A DNA stretch of 64,000 nucleotides from Moorena sp. SIO3I8 (GCF_010692325.1 NZ_JAAHHW010000022.1:35717-99716), one strand, 5' to 3'. Shown: positions 26,199 through 35,010, numbered from the stretch's first letter. The notes: generated by a model from the letters alone, not told the origin. A program made the numbers and translations.

Positions 26199-27467
26199 GT
26201 GAAAGTTTTTCAGACCCTGGAAGGGCAGCAACGTCAAAGTTTGCTGATTTTATTTACTGTTGGTCTACTATTTTGGTCAAGCCTATCGTCTTTGTTGCCA
26301 ACCCTGCCGCAATATATTCAAGACGTGGGTGGAACCAAGCAACAGGTGGGGCTAGTAATGGGTTGCTTTGCCATTGGTCTGTTGCTGTTTAGAAACCCAC
26401 TGGGGCGTATGGCAGACCTGCGCGGTCGCAAGCTGGTAGTAATTATTGGTACTAGCGCTGTAGCTCTAGCGCCTTTGGGCTATCTATTTACCCAGTCGAT
26501 TAGCCTGTTGATGCTGGTGCGAATGTTTCATGGCATCAGTATTGCAGCCTTTACCATCGGTTATTTGGCTCTAGTCACCGATTTGTCCCCTGTTGAGAAG
26601 CGGGGTGAGTTAATTGGTTACATGAGTTTGGCAACATCGATTGGTTTAGGTCTCGGACCAGCGCTGGGGGGTTTTCTACAACAAGAGGTTAGCTACACTG
26701 TTTTATTCTTAGTGTCTGCGGCTCTAGGTGGGCTGGGTGTGCTGTTAGGGAGTCAGATTCGTGAACCAATTAGGTCTGCTAGACCTGAGCAGGAACAATC
26801 AAAATCTTGGTTAAACTCGATTTGGCAGCTATTGGTCAAACTATGGCAGTTGTTAACCAGCCCTGCTCTTGGAATTCCAGCTTTGGTAATGCTGTTGTTC
26901 GGTATAGTATTTGGAACAAAAGTTAGCTTTGTCTCTCTGTTTATTCGAGAGACTGGTATTAATCTCAATCCAGGATTGTTTTTCACAGCTGCTGCGATCG
27001 CTAGTTTCGTGATTCGTGCATTAACTGGTCAGGCATCTGATCGGTATGGACGAGGACTTTTTATCACCGTTAGTGTGGTTTGCTATATCATCTCAATGTT
27101 GATGATTTCCCAGGCTGATACGGAAGTTGGATTTTTACTAGCTGGTTTATTAGAAGGAGCTGGCACTGGATTATTCATACCGATGATGACTGCTTTGATG
27201 GCTGACCGCTCCTCTGCTGACGAACGGGGTCAGGTATTCGCTGTCTGCATTAGTGGGTTTGATTTAGGGATTGGCCTAGCTGGGCCGATCTTTGGTTATG
27301 TCGCCGACCTGTTAGGATATCGAGGAATTTTCTCCTGTAGTGCTGGTATAGCATTTTTGGCACTGATTATCTTTATGACCCAGTCCAACAAAAATTTATC
27401 CCGTTCCCTCAGATTCTCCATCGGTCGTGAACGGGATTTATATGCTATAGACACTAGAATGCCTTAG
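26199..27467 (+). CDS. MFS transporter
   Basis: This is an integral membrane permease of the major facilitator superfamily with about 12 hydrophobic helices in 422 residues. The loop 2-3 motif reads NPLGRMADLRGRKLVV (motif A), and RALTGQASDRYGRGLF is its repeat in the second half, as in drug-efflux-type MFS proteins. The GTG at 26199 is chosen because MKVFQTLE-like starts are usual; a TTG at 26178 is also open. The substrate cannot be read from the sequence. A perfect palindrome lies upstream and tRNA-Arg is downstream. Confidence 0.85.
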   Translation: MKVFQTLEGQQRQSLLILFTVGLLFWSSLSSLLPTLPQYIQDVGGTKQQVGLVMGCFAIGLLLFRNPLGRMADLRGRKLVVIIGTSAVALAPLGYLFTQSISLLMLVRMFHGISIAAFTIGYLALVTDLSPVEKRGELIGYMSLATSIGLGLGPALGGFLQQEVSYTVLFLVSAALGGLGVLLGSQIREPIRSARPEQEQSKSWLNSIWQLLVKLWQLLTSPALGIPALVMLLFGIVFGTKVSFVSLFIRETGINLNPGLFFTAAAIASFVIRALTGQASDRYGRGLFITVSVVCYIISMLMISQADTEVGFLLAGLLEGAGTGLFIPMMTALMADRSSADERGQVFAVCISGFDLGIGLAGPIFGYVADLLGYRGIFSCSAGIAFLALIIFMTQSNKNLSRSLRFSIGRERDLYAIDTRMP

Positions 27468-27477
27468 CTTAGTAAAC

Positions 27478-27550
27478 GGGCTAGGAGGGATTCGAACCCC
27501 CGACACCGTGGTCCGTAGCCACGTGCTCTAGTCCACTGAGCTACAAGCCC
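27478..27550 (-). tRNA. trnR-ACG: tRNA-Arg (anticodon ACG)
   Basis: The 73-nt cloverleaf folds with acceptor GGGCTTG/CTAGCCC (one T-T mismatch), D arm GCTCAGTGGACTAGAGC, anticodon loop CTACGGA and T arm GGGGGTTCGAATCCCTC. The anticodon is ACG. CCA is not encoded. Confidence 0.95.
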
Positions 27551-27625
27551 TTAACTGCTGCCACTTTTCTGTGGCTCAACAGTTACTTATCATAACACAT
27601 AGATCAAAAATTTTGCAATACTCTT

Positions 27626-28120
27626 GTGGAAATCAATCGCTCGCTATCCCATCTCGATAGTCAAGGTCAAGCTCAGATGGTCGATGTTTCTGGCAAAGAG
27701 CTTACCAAACGTCAGGCAGTAGCCGCTGCTCAGGTACGGATGAAAACCACAACCTTCAACACCATCCAAGCTGGTAATGCCCCCAAGGGTGATGTCTTAG
27801 GAACCGCTAGGCTGGCTGGGATTATCGCAGCAAAGCAAACTTCCCAACTGATTCCTCTGTGTCATCCCTTGCCCCTACACAAGATCGAAGTTCAAGTCGA
27901 ACCTGACCCCCAACTACCGGGATACCAGATTCAGGCATCTGTGACTACTAAAGCTGAAACTGGTGTCGAAATGGAAGCACTAACAGCAGTTTCTGTTGCG
28001 GCTTTGACCCTTTACGATATGGCCAAAGCGTTGGAAAAGTCTATCGCGATTGAATCGATTCGCCTGTTGAGTAAGACCGGAGGTAAATCCGGGGATTACC
28101 AAATATCAGGCGATTGCTAA
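27626..28120 (+). CDS. moaC: Cyclic pyranopterin monophosphate synthase MoaC
   Basis: MoaC acts after MoaA in molybdenum cofactor synthesis, forming cyclic pyranopterin monophosphate. The 164-aa protein has [41 protein letters not shown] (conserved His), [15 protein letters not shown] and [10 protein letters not shown]. It starts with GTG at 27626; no ATG lies before the conserved [14 protein letters not shown]. It is convergent with moaB, so two cofactor genes are adjacent. Confidence 0.96.
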   Translation: MEINRSLSHLDSQGQAQMVDVSGKELTKRQAVAAAQVRMKTTTFNTIQAGNAPKGDVLGTARLAGIIAAKQTSQLIPLCHPLPLHKIEVQVEPDPQLPGYQIQASVTTKAETGVEMEALTAVSVAALTLYDMAKALEKSIAIESIRLLSKTGGKSGDYQISGDC

Positions 28121-28231
28121 GTTAAGGAATGATCTCAAGTTAAGTTGGATCAGCACTTAGCACTCTCCGCACTCAGCACGCTCAGCACTCAGTTAACCAT
28201 TACCCTTTCAACAGGAAATCTATGGCTAAGA

Positions 28232-28759
28232 TTAGGTTTCTCGCAAACGTGGCATCAGTTCCACGAGATTACAGGGGGAATTGCCCAAATCGAGTTGCTC
28301 TTTGATAATCTGCTCCCAACCTGTCCGACAAGCTCCAGAAGATCCTGGCAGACAAAAGATGTATGTTCCGTTAGCCACACCAGCCAGGGCACGAGATTGG
28401 ATAGTAGAAGTCTTAATCTCTTGGTAGGAAATCATGCGGAAAATTTCACCAAAGCCCTGGATTTCCTTATCCAGCAGGGGTTGAATCGCTTCTGGTGTAC
28501 CATCTCGACCTGTAACACCAGTTCCTCCTGTAGTCAACACTACCTGTACCGATTCATCAGCAATCCATCGGGAAACCACCTCACGGATTTTGTAGATGTT
28601 GTCTGGAACAATAACCTTTTCCGCTAAGTGATGCCCCGCCTGGGTTAAACTCTCAACCAGCAGCTTACCCGACTTATCCGTGGCTTCGGTACGGGAATCG
28701 GACACCGTCATGACTGCAATATTTAAGGGAACAAACTGTTTGGTTCGGATCATCTTCAA
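28232..28759 (-). CDS. moaB: Molybdenum cofactor protein MoaB
   Basis: This 175-aa protein of the MoaB/MogA fold binds molybdopterin; MogA-type enzymes adenylylate it. Motifs include VMTVSDSRTEATDKSG, VVLTTGGTGVTGRDGTPEAI and GTYIFCLPGSSGACRTGWEQII. It is about MoaB length. Convergent moaC is 112 bp away, and short CACTCTCC/CAGCACT repeats fill the gap. Whether it acts as a MogA or has another role is not settled by sequence. Confidence 0.93.
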   Translation of the reverse strand: MKMIRTKQFVPLNIAVMTVSDSRTEATDKSGKLLVESLTQAGHHLAEKVIVPDNIYKIREVVSRWIADESVQVVLTTGGTGVTGRDGTPEAIQPLLDKEIQGFGEIFRMISYQEIKTSTIQSRALAGVANGTYIFCLPGSSGACRTGWEQIIKEQLDLGNSPCNLVELMPRLRET

Positions 28760-28845
28760 TCCAACATTAGGTTCTAAAATTAAATTAACTGACTAGGGTT
28801 GGTATCAGACCAAGCCGTTACACAACTAAAAACTGACAAATATCT

Positions 28846-29124
28846 ATGCCTCCTCGTTGGCCTCGTAAACCTGACCGACGTGATCCAGCCTACCGTCGTC
28901 TAGATGACCGCATGAACTTTGCTGTACATGTGGCAATTTTTGCTGCTTGTAATTCCGGAGTGTGGTTCTTCAGAACTATACAGTATGCTCAATGGACTTG
29001 GGCATACTGGTTTACTGGTCTGTGGGGATTGATTTTAGTAGGACATGGGGTTTATATATTTGCGATCGCAAACTATACCCCCCTGCCTACTCAAGAACCT
29101 CCAACCGAATCCCCTCAAGGATGA
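28846..29124 (+). CDS. Small 2TM-domain membrane protein
   Basis: The 92-aa protein has a basic N-terminus (MPPRWPRKPDRRDPAYRRLD), a hydrophobic helix at about 25-42, a short loop, a second helix at about 50-72 (WFTGLWGLILVGHGVYIFAI) and a Pro-rich tail. The RxxxxRxxF-type start followed by paired helices fits the 2TM domain family common in cyanobacteria. The function is unknown. It is divergent from moaB. Confidence 0.65.
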   Translation: MPPRWPRKPDRRDPAYRRLDDRMNFAVHVAIFAACNSGVWFFRTIQYAQWTWAYWFTGLWGLILVGHGVYIFAIANYTPLPTQEPPTESPQG

Positions 29125-29163
29125 AATCACCGAAGATAATTGTAGTAATTGATTTTTTCTTGA

Positions 29164-29250
29164 CTGTTGACGGTTAACTGTTGACGGTTAACTGTTGACG
29201 GTTAACTGTTGACGGTTAACTGTTGACGGTTAACTGTTGACGGTTAACAG
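29164..29250. repeat. 14-bp tandem array CTGTTGACGGTTAA x6
   Basis: Six nearly identical 14-bp units run head to tail. Neighbouring units create near-palindromes (GTTAAC, GTTGAC). It is an array of the dispersed GTTGACGGTT family (1917, 3368, 18687). The period is constant and there are no spacers, so it is not a CRISPR. Confidence 0.9.
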
Positions 29251-29361
29251 AAAGCCAGCAAATAAACTTTAGTTAAACTTTCAACTTTCAACTTTCAACC
29301 ATCAACTTTAGTTATACCTTAGATATCCCAACATGTAATTAATTAGAAACAGCTAATTACC

Positions 29362-29676
29362 ATGGCTAATCCAACTTCTACAGAAGCAATTGAAACTCTC
29401 GCTGCTGAAATTGGCGACAAGGTATATATTGATGTAGCCAAATGGCATCTCTACCTTAGGGATGCCCATCTACATACCACTTTGGCTGAACAATTTTATC
29501 CCCTACTAATCGATAACACTAATACAATCACAGAAGACCAGATGATGCCAATCCTGCAAAGCATTCAGGTCAAGCTAGGTGGTGGTAAACGGCAAGTTCC
29601 CCTAGCAGATTTGCTACCCATGCAGTGTCAGATGGATCTAATCGATATTCTCGAAGAGTATCAAAGACAGCTGTAG
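29362..29676 (+). CDS. Conserved cyanobacterial protein (DUF3181-like)
   Basis: The 104-aa soluble protein (MANPTSTEAIETLAAEIGDK to LIDILEEYQRQL) includes YIDVAKWHLYLRDAHLH and LGGGKRQVPLADLLP. The pattern and length agree with DUF3181, a family I associate with cyanobacteria, assigned from memory. The function is unknown. The ATG at 29362 lies in ACCATGG; no other start is plausible. Confidence 0.65.
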   Translation: MANPTSTEAIETLAAEIGDKVYIDVAKWHLYLRDAHLHTTLAEQFYPLLIDNTNTITEDQMMPILQSIQVKLGGGKRQVPLADLLPMQCQMDLIDILEEYQRQL

Positions 29677-29720
29677 GTGTCTTAAAATAGCAAATTTTCT
29701 AATAACTAATCACTAATAAC

Positions 29721-29751
29721 AAAAAATTGGGTAACTTTAACAGCTACCCAA
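29721..29751 (-). terminator. Rho-independent terminator of fbaA
   Basis: Read on the minus strand, arms TTGGGTA and TACCCAA are followed directly by TTTTTTG, about 62 bp past the fbaA stop. Confidence 0.85.
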
Positions 29752-29812
29752 ATAATTCTGCTTGTTTTTGGTTCACCAAAACAGCAAAGGTTTTCCTGTG
29801 AAGCGTTAGAAA

Positions 29813-30892
29813 CTAGGCAGTTACAGCCTTTTTCGCCACAGCACTTAACTCACCGTTGGCATACTTAGTTGCAAAAACATCGATAGTCGCTTGCTTGATC
29901 TTGCTAGCATTACCAGCAGTACCAAAGGCTTCGTAACGCTTCAAGCAAACCTGCTTCATATACTTGATAGAAGGCTTGAGGAAGTGACGGGGGTCAAAGT
30001 TAGAAGGATCTTTGGCAGCAGCTTCCCGGATAGCAGCAGTGATAGCCAAGCGGTTGTCTGTGTCGATGTTAACCTTACGAACACCGCTCTTAATACCCTT
30101 TTGAATTTCTTCAAGGGGTACACCATAGGTTTCAGGAATAGAACCACCGTACTGGTTGATCATGTCAAGCCACTCTTGAGGCACAGAGGAAGAACCGTGC
30201 ATCACCAAGTGAGTGTTAGGCAAACGCTTATGAATTTCTTCAATGCGACTAATGGCAAGAATTTCTCCAGTCGGCTTGCGGGTGAACTTGTAAGCACCGT
30301 GGCTAGTACCAATAGCTACAGCTAGAGCATCAACTTGGGTGCGCTCAACAAATTCAACTGCTTCGTCGGGGTCGGTCAATAGTTGGTCGCGACTCAGAGT
30401 TCCTTCAAATCCGTGACCATCTTCTTTGTCACCTTTACCGGTTTCGAGTGAACCTAGGCAACCCAGTTCCCCTTCAACACTAACACCGATAGCATGGGCA
30501 ACTTTTACTACTTCGGCAGTAACACTGACGTTGTAATCGAAGCTGGCTGGAGTCTTAGCATCAGCTTCCAAGGAGCCATCCATCATCACACTGGTGAAGC
30601 CGTTACGAATTGCCGAATAGCAGGTGGCTGGGCTATTGCCATGGTCTTGGTGCATGGCAATGGGAATATGAGGGTAGGATTCCACCGCTGCTGTGACCAG
30701 ATGGCGGAGGAAGTTCTCACCTGCATATTTGCGGGCACCACGAGAAGCTTGTAAGATTACCGGACTATCCGCTTCTTCAGCAGCCTGCATGATAGACAGG
30801 ATTTGTTCCATGTTGTTAACGTTGTATGCTGGAATCCCGTAGCCGTTCTCAGCTGCGTGATCCAACAGTAGCCGCATGGGTACAAGTGCCAT
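29813..30892 (-). CDS. fbaA: Fructose-bisphosphate aldolase, class II
   Basis: This zinc enzyme cleaves or forms fructose-1,6-bisphosphate and sedoheptulose-1,7-bisphosphate in glycolysis and the Calvin cycle. The 359-aa protein has [40 protein letters not shown] (metal and catalytic Asp/His region), [20 protein letters not shown] and [10 protein letters not shown]. The length and blocks match the cyanobacterial CbbA type. AGGAGG sits about 7 nt before the ATG at 30892. A good terminator follows. Confidence 0.97.
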   Translation of the reverse strand: MALVPMRLLLDHAAENGYGIPAYNVNNMEQILSIMQAAEEADSPVILQASRGARKYAGENFLRHLVTAAVESYPHIPIAMHQDHGNSPATCYSAIRNGFTSVMMDGSLEADAKTPASFDYNVSVTAEVVKVAHAIGVSVEGELGCLGSLETGKGDKEDGHGFEGTLSRDQLLTDPDEAVEFVERTQVDALAVAIGTSHGAYKFTRKPTGEILAISRIEEIHKRLPNTHLVMHGSSSVPQEWLDMINQYGGSIPETYGVPLEEIQKGIKSGVRKVNIDTDNRLAITAAIREAAAKDPSNFDPRHFLKPSIKYMKQVCLKRYEAFGTAGNASKIKQATIDVFATKYANGELSAVAKKAVTA

Positions 30893-31019
30893 ATTATATT
30901 CCTCCTAACTTTGTTTGTTAGCTATTCCGGCGAGAAGCCTCACGTCTGACACTCCCTAGTGACTCGTGAACAGAATCGCCAGTCCAGACATGTCAATCTA
31001 GTTGCTTCTAGACAGCGAT

Positions 31020-31066
31020 GCAGCGAGGTCTTGGGGGTTTCCCCCATGAGCGACTGCATCAAGACA
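31020..31066 (+). repeat. GGGGGTTTCCCCC repeat, copy 2
   Basis: It reads GCAGCGAGGTCTTGGGGG, then TTTCCCCCATGAGCGACTGC, ending ATCAAGACA. Compare 17355, 33725 and 46780. Confidence 0.65.
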
Positions 31067-31288
31067 GGTTAATTCTTTAGATAATCTTAAGATATTTTGC
31101 AGCTTTTATTCAAATTTCTTGATCAGATCATCTAGACAAAGCTTAGTCTATAAAACTTGACAAAAATTACCAAATCTAGAAAATAATCCCCAAGCACCCC
31201 TAGTAAAAATCTGGATAAACAGTAAAGTATAGGTAGTTTTGCTAAGAGTTTTGAGAAGAGCTCCTAAGCTTTCTGATGGGATCAAGAA

Positions 31289-31410
31289 TTTAAGGTTCGT
31301 TGGCGAGTGCGGGTTCTGACAAGCCCAGGAAGTATCCCTCTTAAAGCACAGAGGCGGTCAACTGCCCATCTTGTACCTAGTACCTAATACCTACCTAGTA
31401 CCTAGAATTT
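31289..31410. repeat. Roughly 130-nt dispersed sequence, copy 1
   Basis: It begins TAAGGTTCGTTGG, contains AAAGCACAGAGGC and GTCAACTGC, and ends in TGTACCTA/ATACCT units. Similar sequences in the same order are at 54958-55085 and 57113-57262, each upstream of a minus-strand gene. Confidence 0.5.
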
Positions 31411-31453
31411 GTATCAATAGACATATGCGGCTAACTAACAGTTAGCTAAAAAT

Positions 31454-31524
31454 GGGTCGCCCGGGACTCGAACCCGGAACTAATCGGTTAAAAGCCGAGT
31501 ACTCTACCATTGAGTTAGCGACCC
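31454..31524 (-). tRNA. trnK-TTT: tRNA-Lys (anticodon TTT)
   Basis: The 71-nt cloverleaf has acceptor GGGTCGC/GCGACCC, D arm ACTC-AATGGTA-GAGT, anticodon stem CTCGG/CCGAT with loop CTTTTAA, and T arm CCGGGTTCGAGTCCCGG. CCA is not encoded. Confidence 0.95.
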
Positions 31525-31590
31525 GGTAAGCTTTTTTGAAACATACCTTTACTAAGAATATCACATTGATAAGGAAATGTCTAGGGAAAT

Positions 31591-32460
31591 TTAGAAAAAT
31601 TTCGCCGTTAGCCTCACCGATGCCTCACTACTCTCTCCGGGAGCTAAGTGAGTTAAATTTTTCCCAGTGTTAAGAGCGTTACGGGGAGCACTCCAAGGTT
31701 CAAGGCAATAAAAGTCCTTGCCTTGAACTGTCCAAAAGACCAACGTCGAGAAAACATCAGTGTAGGTCAATGCGATCGCTAATCCCCTTTCGGGATCAGT
31801 AACACTGGCACTCTTATCACTAAGTTGCCCAAACGCTACATCAATTTCATCACAGCTAAAATCAAAATTGCCAGTGAAAGGATGTACTGCTTGAGTTTGC
31901 TTCTCCTGATACTCCGATGCAGGAATATCAAACTCGAGTTTAGTTTTGTCAGACGTCAAGAAGTAGGGATGGAAACCTGTGGAAAAGGGCATCGGTTCAG
32001 CGGAATGATTAGTATAGCGCTGATCAATGTCTAGGGTGTTACCCTTTAATCGATAGGTAAAGGTAACTTCGAAGTCAAAGGGATAGACAGAGCGAGTTTG
32101 ATCATTACTCTTGAGGGTGAGAGTCAACACTGCCATGTCATTCGTTGCACTATCAGTCACCTGCCAAGGCAAATTACGGGCAAAGCCGTGTTGTTTGAGA
32201 GTATAGTCTTTGCCAAGGTATGTATAAGTATCATTAACTAAGTTTCCACAGATGGGGAAGAGGATGGGAATGCCACCCCGTACACTCAGATTGGGATCTT
32301 TAAAGCGTTCCGCATCAAGATAAAAAATCTCCTGACCTTGGATATTCCACCGAGTGACAATGGCACCCCGTTCAGGAACCACTTCTAATCGAGACTGGGC
32401 ATTGTGGTCAGTGAGAATGTAAGTTTCGTATTGGTCTTGACTGCGTACGATCTCAAACAC
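31591..32460 (-). CDS. Aldose 1-epimerase-like sugar mutarotase
   Basis: The 289-aa beta-sandwich protein has the galactose-mutarotase-fold landmarks RGGIPILFPICGNL, KQHGFARNLPW (conserved His), FSTGFHPYFLT (second His) and a late acidic residue in CLEPWSAPRNAL. It belongs to the aldose-epimerase/YeaD-like branch that interconverts sugar anomers, possibly hexose 6-phosphates; the substrate is not certain. It is a single gene on the minus strand downstream of repeats and next to tRNA-Lys. Confidence 0.82.
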   Translation of the reverse strand: MFEIVRSQDQYETYILTDHNAQSRLEVVPERGAIVTRWNIQGQEIFYLDAERFKDPNLSVRGGIPILFPICGNLVNDTYTYLGKDYTLKQHGFARNLPWQVTDSATNDMAVLTLTLKSNDQTRSVYPFDFEVTFTYRLKGNTLDIDQRYTNHSAEPMPFSTGFHPYFLTSDKTKLEFDIPASEYQEKQTQAVHPFTGNFDFSCDEIDVAFGQLSDKSASVTDPERGLAIALTYTDVFSTLVFWTVQGKDFYCLEPWSAPRNALNTGKNLTHLAPGESSEASVRLTAKFF

Positions 32461-32920
32461 TGGCTTTTCTCCCTTACGATTTAAAATCAGCTTTATCTAT
32501 TGAGTGCCTAAGCACTTTTGGTCACAGCAAGAGCCTATTTTTGAGTGACTCTGACTGCGACCGATGGCAGGTTGGCAGATTGGCAGTTTTTTTTTCAAAA
32601 TTCATGCTTAGTGCCAAGCAATTACAGGGATTAGCTTTCGGCAAAAGAATCCCCAAATCGGCGACCCTTGGCACCCTATGGGGGCCAAGCTACGGGAATG
32701 GCCACGGGTGCGCGTTCGCGCTTTCTTGTGGGATGAATTTTGCACAGGGTCTTTTTAAAAATGTTATATTCTATTTACTAGCAAGCAAAGCCGAGAATGC
32801 TGGTTTGTTTGCTTACAGCAAAACAAGCCCCACATCTCAGTGCTTCGCTATGAGTGTGGGATGCATTTTGCACAGGTTATGCATGGAATTGCTATAATAT
32901 ATGTACTGATAAACAAAGCC

Positions 32921-32944
32921 GTTCGCGTAGCGTGGCCTACGGCC
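32921..32944 (+). repeat. 24-bp GTTCGCG-type repeat, perfect copy
   Basis: The unit starts GTTCGCGTAGCG and ends GGCCTACGGCC. It interrupts the right one of two sister sequences: at about 32790 AAAGCC is followed directly by (GAG)AATGCTGGTTTGT, whereas here the 24 bp sit between AAAGCC and (TTA)AATGCTGGTTTGT. Confidence 0.75.
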
Positions 32945-33026
32945 TTAAATGCTGGTTTGTCAGCACAACAGTCTTAAAAAAAAGACCAAGAAAACAGAGC
33001 GGCAGGGTTTGAAGTTACCGTAAGAT

Positions 33027-33092
33027 AGGGTCGCCTTAATCAAAAAGTTTTAACCCTTTTATGCATAGCCGACTAACCATAAAGGCGACCCT
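33027..33092 (-). repeat. 66-bp palindromic element, copy B (inverted)
   Basis: The ends are AGGGTCGCCTT and AAGGCGACCCT. The core is the reverse complement of copy A (267-332) with few differences, while the outer flanks GAAGTTACCG and AAGGTTTCGTCTC keep the same orientation as around copy A. Confidence 0.75.
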
Positions 33093-33164
33093 ATCTAAGG
33101 TTTCGTCTCTCGGCAGTCCGTTCTTAAAGCGCAACGCCTCCTCAGCAATAGCCGGATTGGTTGC

Positions 33165-33188
33165 GTTCGCGGAGCGTGGCCAAAGGCC
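33165..33188 (+). repeat. 24-bp GTTCGCG-type repeat
   Basis: The copy starts GTTCGCGGAGCG and ends GGCCAAAGGCC. A short hairpin CCTAAACT/AGTTTAGG (33192-33221) follows. Confidence 0.65.
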
Positions 33189-33339
33189 AAGCCTAAACTA
33201 ATTCTTTAGAATAAGTTTAGGATCTGTCACTATGTCACAATGATTGGTATTTCAAACCTCTAGACACCTACCAAAATGTTGGCTTCTTGGATCAGAAGGC
33301 TTTATCCAGGCCGATGTTAATAAGCAGTAGGATTTATCC

Positions 33340-33560
33340 TGTTGTATCCTATAAATAGCCAAGTCGGTGAGAAACCTAACAGGTAACAAGACTAAAGGTA
33401 ACGGCACAGCTCTTTTTGAGCTGAGGTCGTTTCTAGTGTGTTTAAACCACCACAGCAGTATGAGTCAAATCCTACTGTGAACGTTGCTAGTAGCCGGTTT
33501 TTAACCGCTTGAGCAACATCCGCTCATAATCCCCTATGTTTAACTTGGGGTATTTTTGAA
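33340..33560 (+). ncRNA. Structured sequence with TnpB-type 3' end (solo omega-RNA-like)
   Basis: The stretch holds hairpins AGCTCTTTTTGAGCT and CACAG/CTGTG and ends GAGCAACATCCGCTCATAAT, then CCCC-TTTAA-GGGG. The end resembles the one at 34520-34566 (GTAGCAACATCAGCTTAGAATCCCC). Such ends close the RNA made from the 3' part of TnpB elements. No tnpB frame is left here. The assignment is by resemblance only. Confidence 0.35.
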
Positions 33561-33724
33561 ATTCTTACTCCATTCTCTGGATAGGAATGCTAGTGGAATC
33601 TAAGTTTACAAATAACTATAGAGTAACCATACCCCCAAAAACCATCTCTTAAAGACTACAGCACCATTGCTGGCAAGCAGGAGAAATGGGTTAGGGCTCT
33701 GTAGGTTAGTGAATTAAGGGATGT

Positions 33725-33771
33725 AGCGCCGACCTGAGGGGGTTTCCCCAACTCGCGTTCTGCATCAAGAC
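33725..33771 (+). repeat. GGGGGTTTCCCCC repeat, copy 3
   Basis: It reads GCGCCGACCTGAGGGGG, then TTTCCCCAACTCGCG, ending TGCATCAAGACA. It is a close relative of the copies at 17355 and 31020. Confidence 0.65.
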
Positions 33772-34269
33772 AATGCATAAAAACAATGCATAAAAAAAGT
33801 AATCAATGACATGAGCAGCGTTGATCAACTCAAACTCAAGCTCGCTTCTAATGCATGCCTTACTCTCAAGCAATGAACATAAAAGACTATTAAGCTATTT
33901 TAATCTTTAACAAGGAATAGACAAACCCGCTTGATTCCATGTTAAGTTAACCAAAAATGATTTCAAGCCAACCCCTACCCTTTAGGGCTGGGGATACGAG
34001 GAGTGAGCTACAATTATTGCTAATCCTTTAAATTCTTGGAATTTATTTTTGCTGCTGATGGCGGCTCGACTACTCAAGTAAATGGTATTTTAGTCGCCAG
34101 AGCCAACAAACAAAGGATCTGGAGTATTCCTACTCTGGTGGTTCAGGTTTATTATAACCTTCCATTGTATCTCATCATCACAATGATGGAGAGAATCCCG
34201 CCAATTATATTCGTGGGAAGTATGTCAAAAGAAAGTTGTTTCTAAAGAAACAGAAAAGCCACGAGCGAG

Positions 34270-34566
34270 AGTTAGCCACCCTGGCGAGGGATTGCTCGCC
34301 AGGGTGGGCGTGGAGCGTATCGGGATTTATCCCGTTACTAAAAGTAGCGACACAGCTAGAAATCAACCTAGCCAAGGTCAGTAGGGCATCTTTGAACGTG
34401 CCGCAACGATATGGATTGGAGTCTCTATCCAGGTCATATCGTAAGCGTTGCGAAGAGGCGCGACCCAAGGCGAATCTTATTCGCCATTGGAAAGCGCGCC
34501 AAGCGCGGTTTCAAGCCGCGTAGCAACATCAGCTTAGAATCCCCGTGTTTTTAAACCGGGGAGAGT
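34270..34566 (+). ncRNA. Hairpin-rich sequence with TnpB-type end
   Basis: Successive hairpins are ACCCTGGCGAG/CTCGCCAGGGT (34278-34305), CGGGATTTATCCCG, GGCGAATCTTATTCGCC, CGCGGTTTCAAGCCGCG and a closing CCCCG/CGGGG after AGCTTAGAAT. The density of stems over 300 nt suggests a structured RNA or a right transposon end. Frames that cross it are not convincingly protein-like. It lies just upstream of the 103-aa gene. Confidence 0.35.
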
Positions 34567-34627
34567 TCAAGCAACCGCTTACTTCACCAGTAAAACGAAG
34601 AGTTATCTGCAACAGGAGAAGCCGAAT

Positions 34628-34939
34628 ATGCTACACCGCAAGATTTATCAACTCTGCTGCGATGGTCGTGAGGTCTGCGTTTTCTTGCGGGATCAGCAAC
34701 GTTGGATTGAACACGCCCGCATTGTTGATATCGAGGGAGATTTAGTCACAATTCGTTATGAAACAGACGAAGAGGATGAGATCAGTTCCTGGGAAGAAAT
34801 GGTCCGCTTGGAAAGCATAGGCTCTGTGAGTCACAAGCTAGCTTCTGTTTTCCGAGGTAATGTTGATCCGATAGTCTCTGATGATTGTCCGGAGGCTGAA
34901 CAAATTCACCCCCGCTCCCAAGACTTAAATCAGGACTAG
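34628..34939 (+). CDS. Conserved cyanobacterial 103-aa protein
   Basis: The frame MLHRKIYQLCCDGREVCVFL to RSQDLNQD encodes a small soluble protein with a CC pair near residue 10 and an acidic middle (YETDEEDEISSWEEMVRLE). I associate this sequence with a conserved cyanobacterial family of unknown function (DUF6679-like, from memory). GGAG occurs about 10 nt upstream of the ATG. A palindromic terminator separates it from the convergent hydrolase gene. Confidence 0.7.
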   Translation: MLHRKIYQLCCDGREVCVFLRDQQRWIEHARIVDIEGDLVTIRYETDEEDEISSWEEMVRLESIGSVSHKLASVFRGNVDPIVSDDCPEAEQIHPRSQDLNQD

Positions 34940-34965
34940 ATTGTTCATTGTTAATGGACAACTGT

Positions 34966-35010
34966 TAAGGGCAAATTGATAACTCACAACTAGCTAGCAA
35001 TTTGCCCTTA
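34966..35010. terminator. Bidirectional terminator-like palindrome
   Basis: Arms TAAGGGCAAATTG and CAATTTGCCCTTA are perfectly paired around 19 nt, between two convergent genes. T-runs are short, so function is likely but unproven. Confidence 0.6.

Larger units (their letters stand above)
30893..31453. other. fbaA upstream region with repeats
   Basis: No gene is visible. It holds a GGGGGTTTCCCCC repeat (31020-31066), the first copy of a roughly 130-nt dispersed sequence (31289-31410) and a run of TACCTAGTACC/TACCTAATACC units up to about 31410. Confidence 0.5.
32461..34627. other. Two-kilobase repeat and solo-element region
   Basis: I see no credible gene. From left to right there are two related sequences at about 32728-32820 and 32858-32970 (GTGGGATG-ATTTTGCACAGG leading to a TATAAT-like box and AATGCTGGTTTGT), a hairpin CCCACATCTCA/TGAGTGTGGG between them, 24-bp repeats (32921, 33165), the 66-bp palindrome (33027), a structured stretch with a CCCC/GGGG end (33340-33560), a GGGGGTTTCCCCC repeat (33725) and two further transposon-type end hairpins (33966-33990 and 34270-34566). 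Confidence 0.6.

Noticed and set aside
29164..29250. CRISPR-like array
   Set aside because: The units are 14 bp, head to tail, with no unique spacers, so it is a simple tandem repeat. No cas genes are present in the window.
32541..32897. 118-codon open frame in the repeat region
   Set aside because: It runs through known repeats (the CCCACA hairpin and the TATAAT-like sister sequences) and has no protein-like pattern or ribosome site.
34236..34523. 95-codon open frame before the 103-aa gene
   Set aside because: It overlaps a chain of hairpins. The coding pattern is poor, and structured RNA or a transposon end explains it better.
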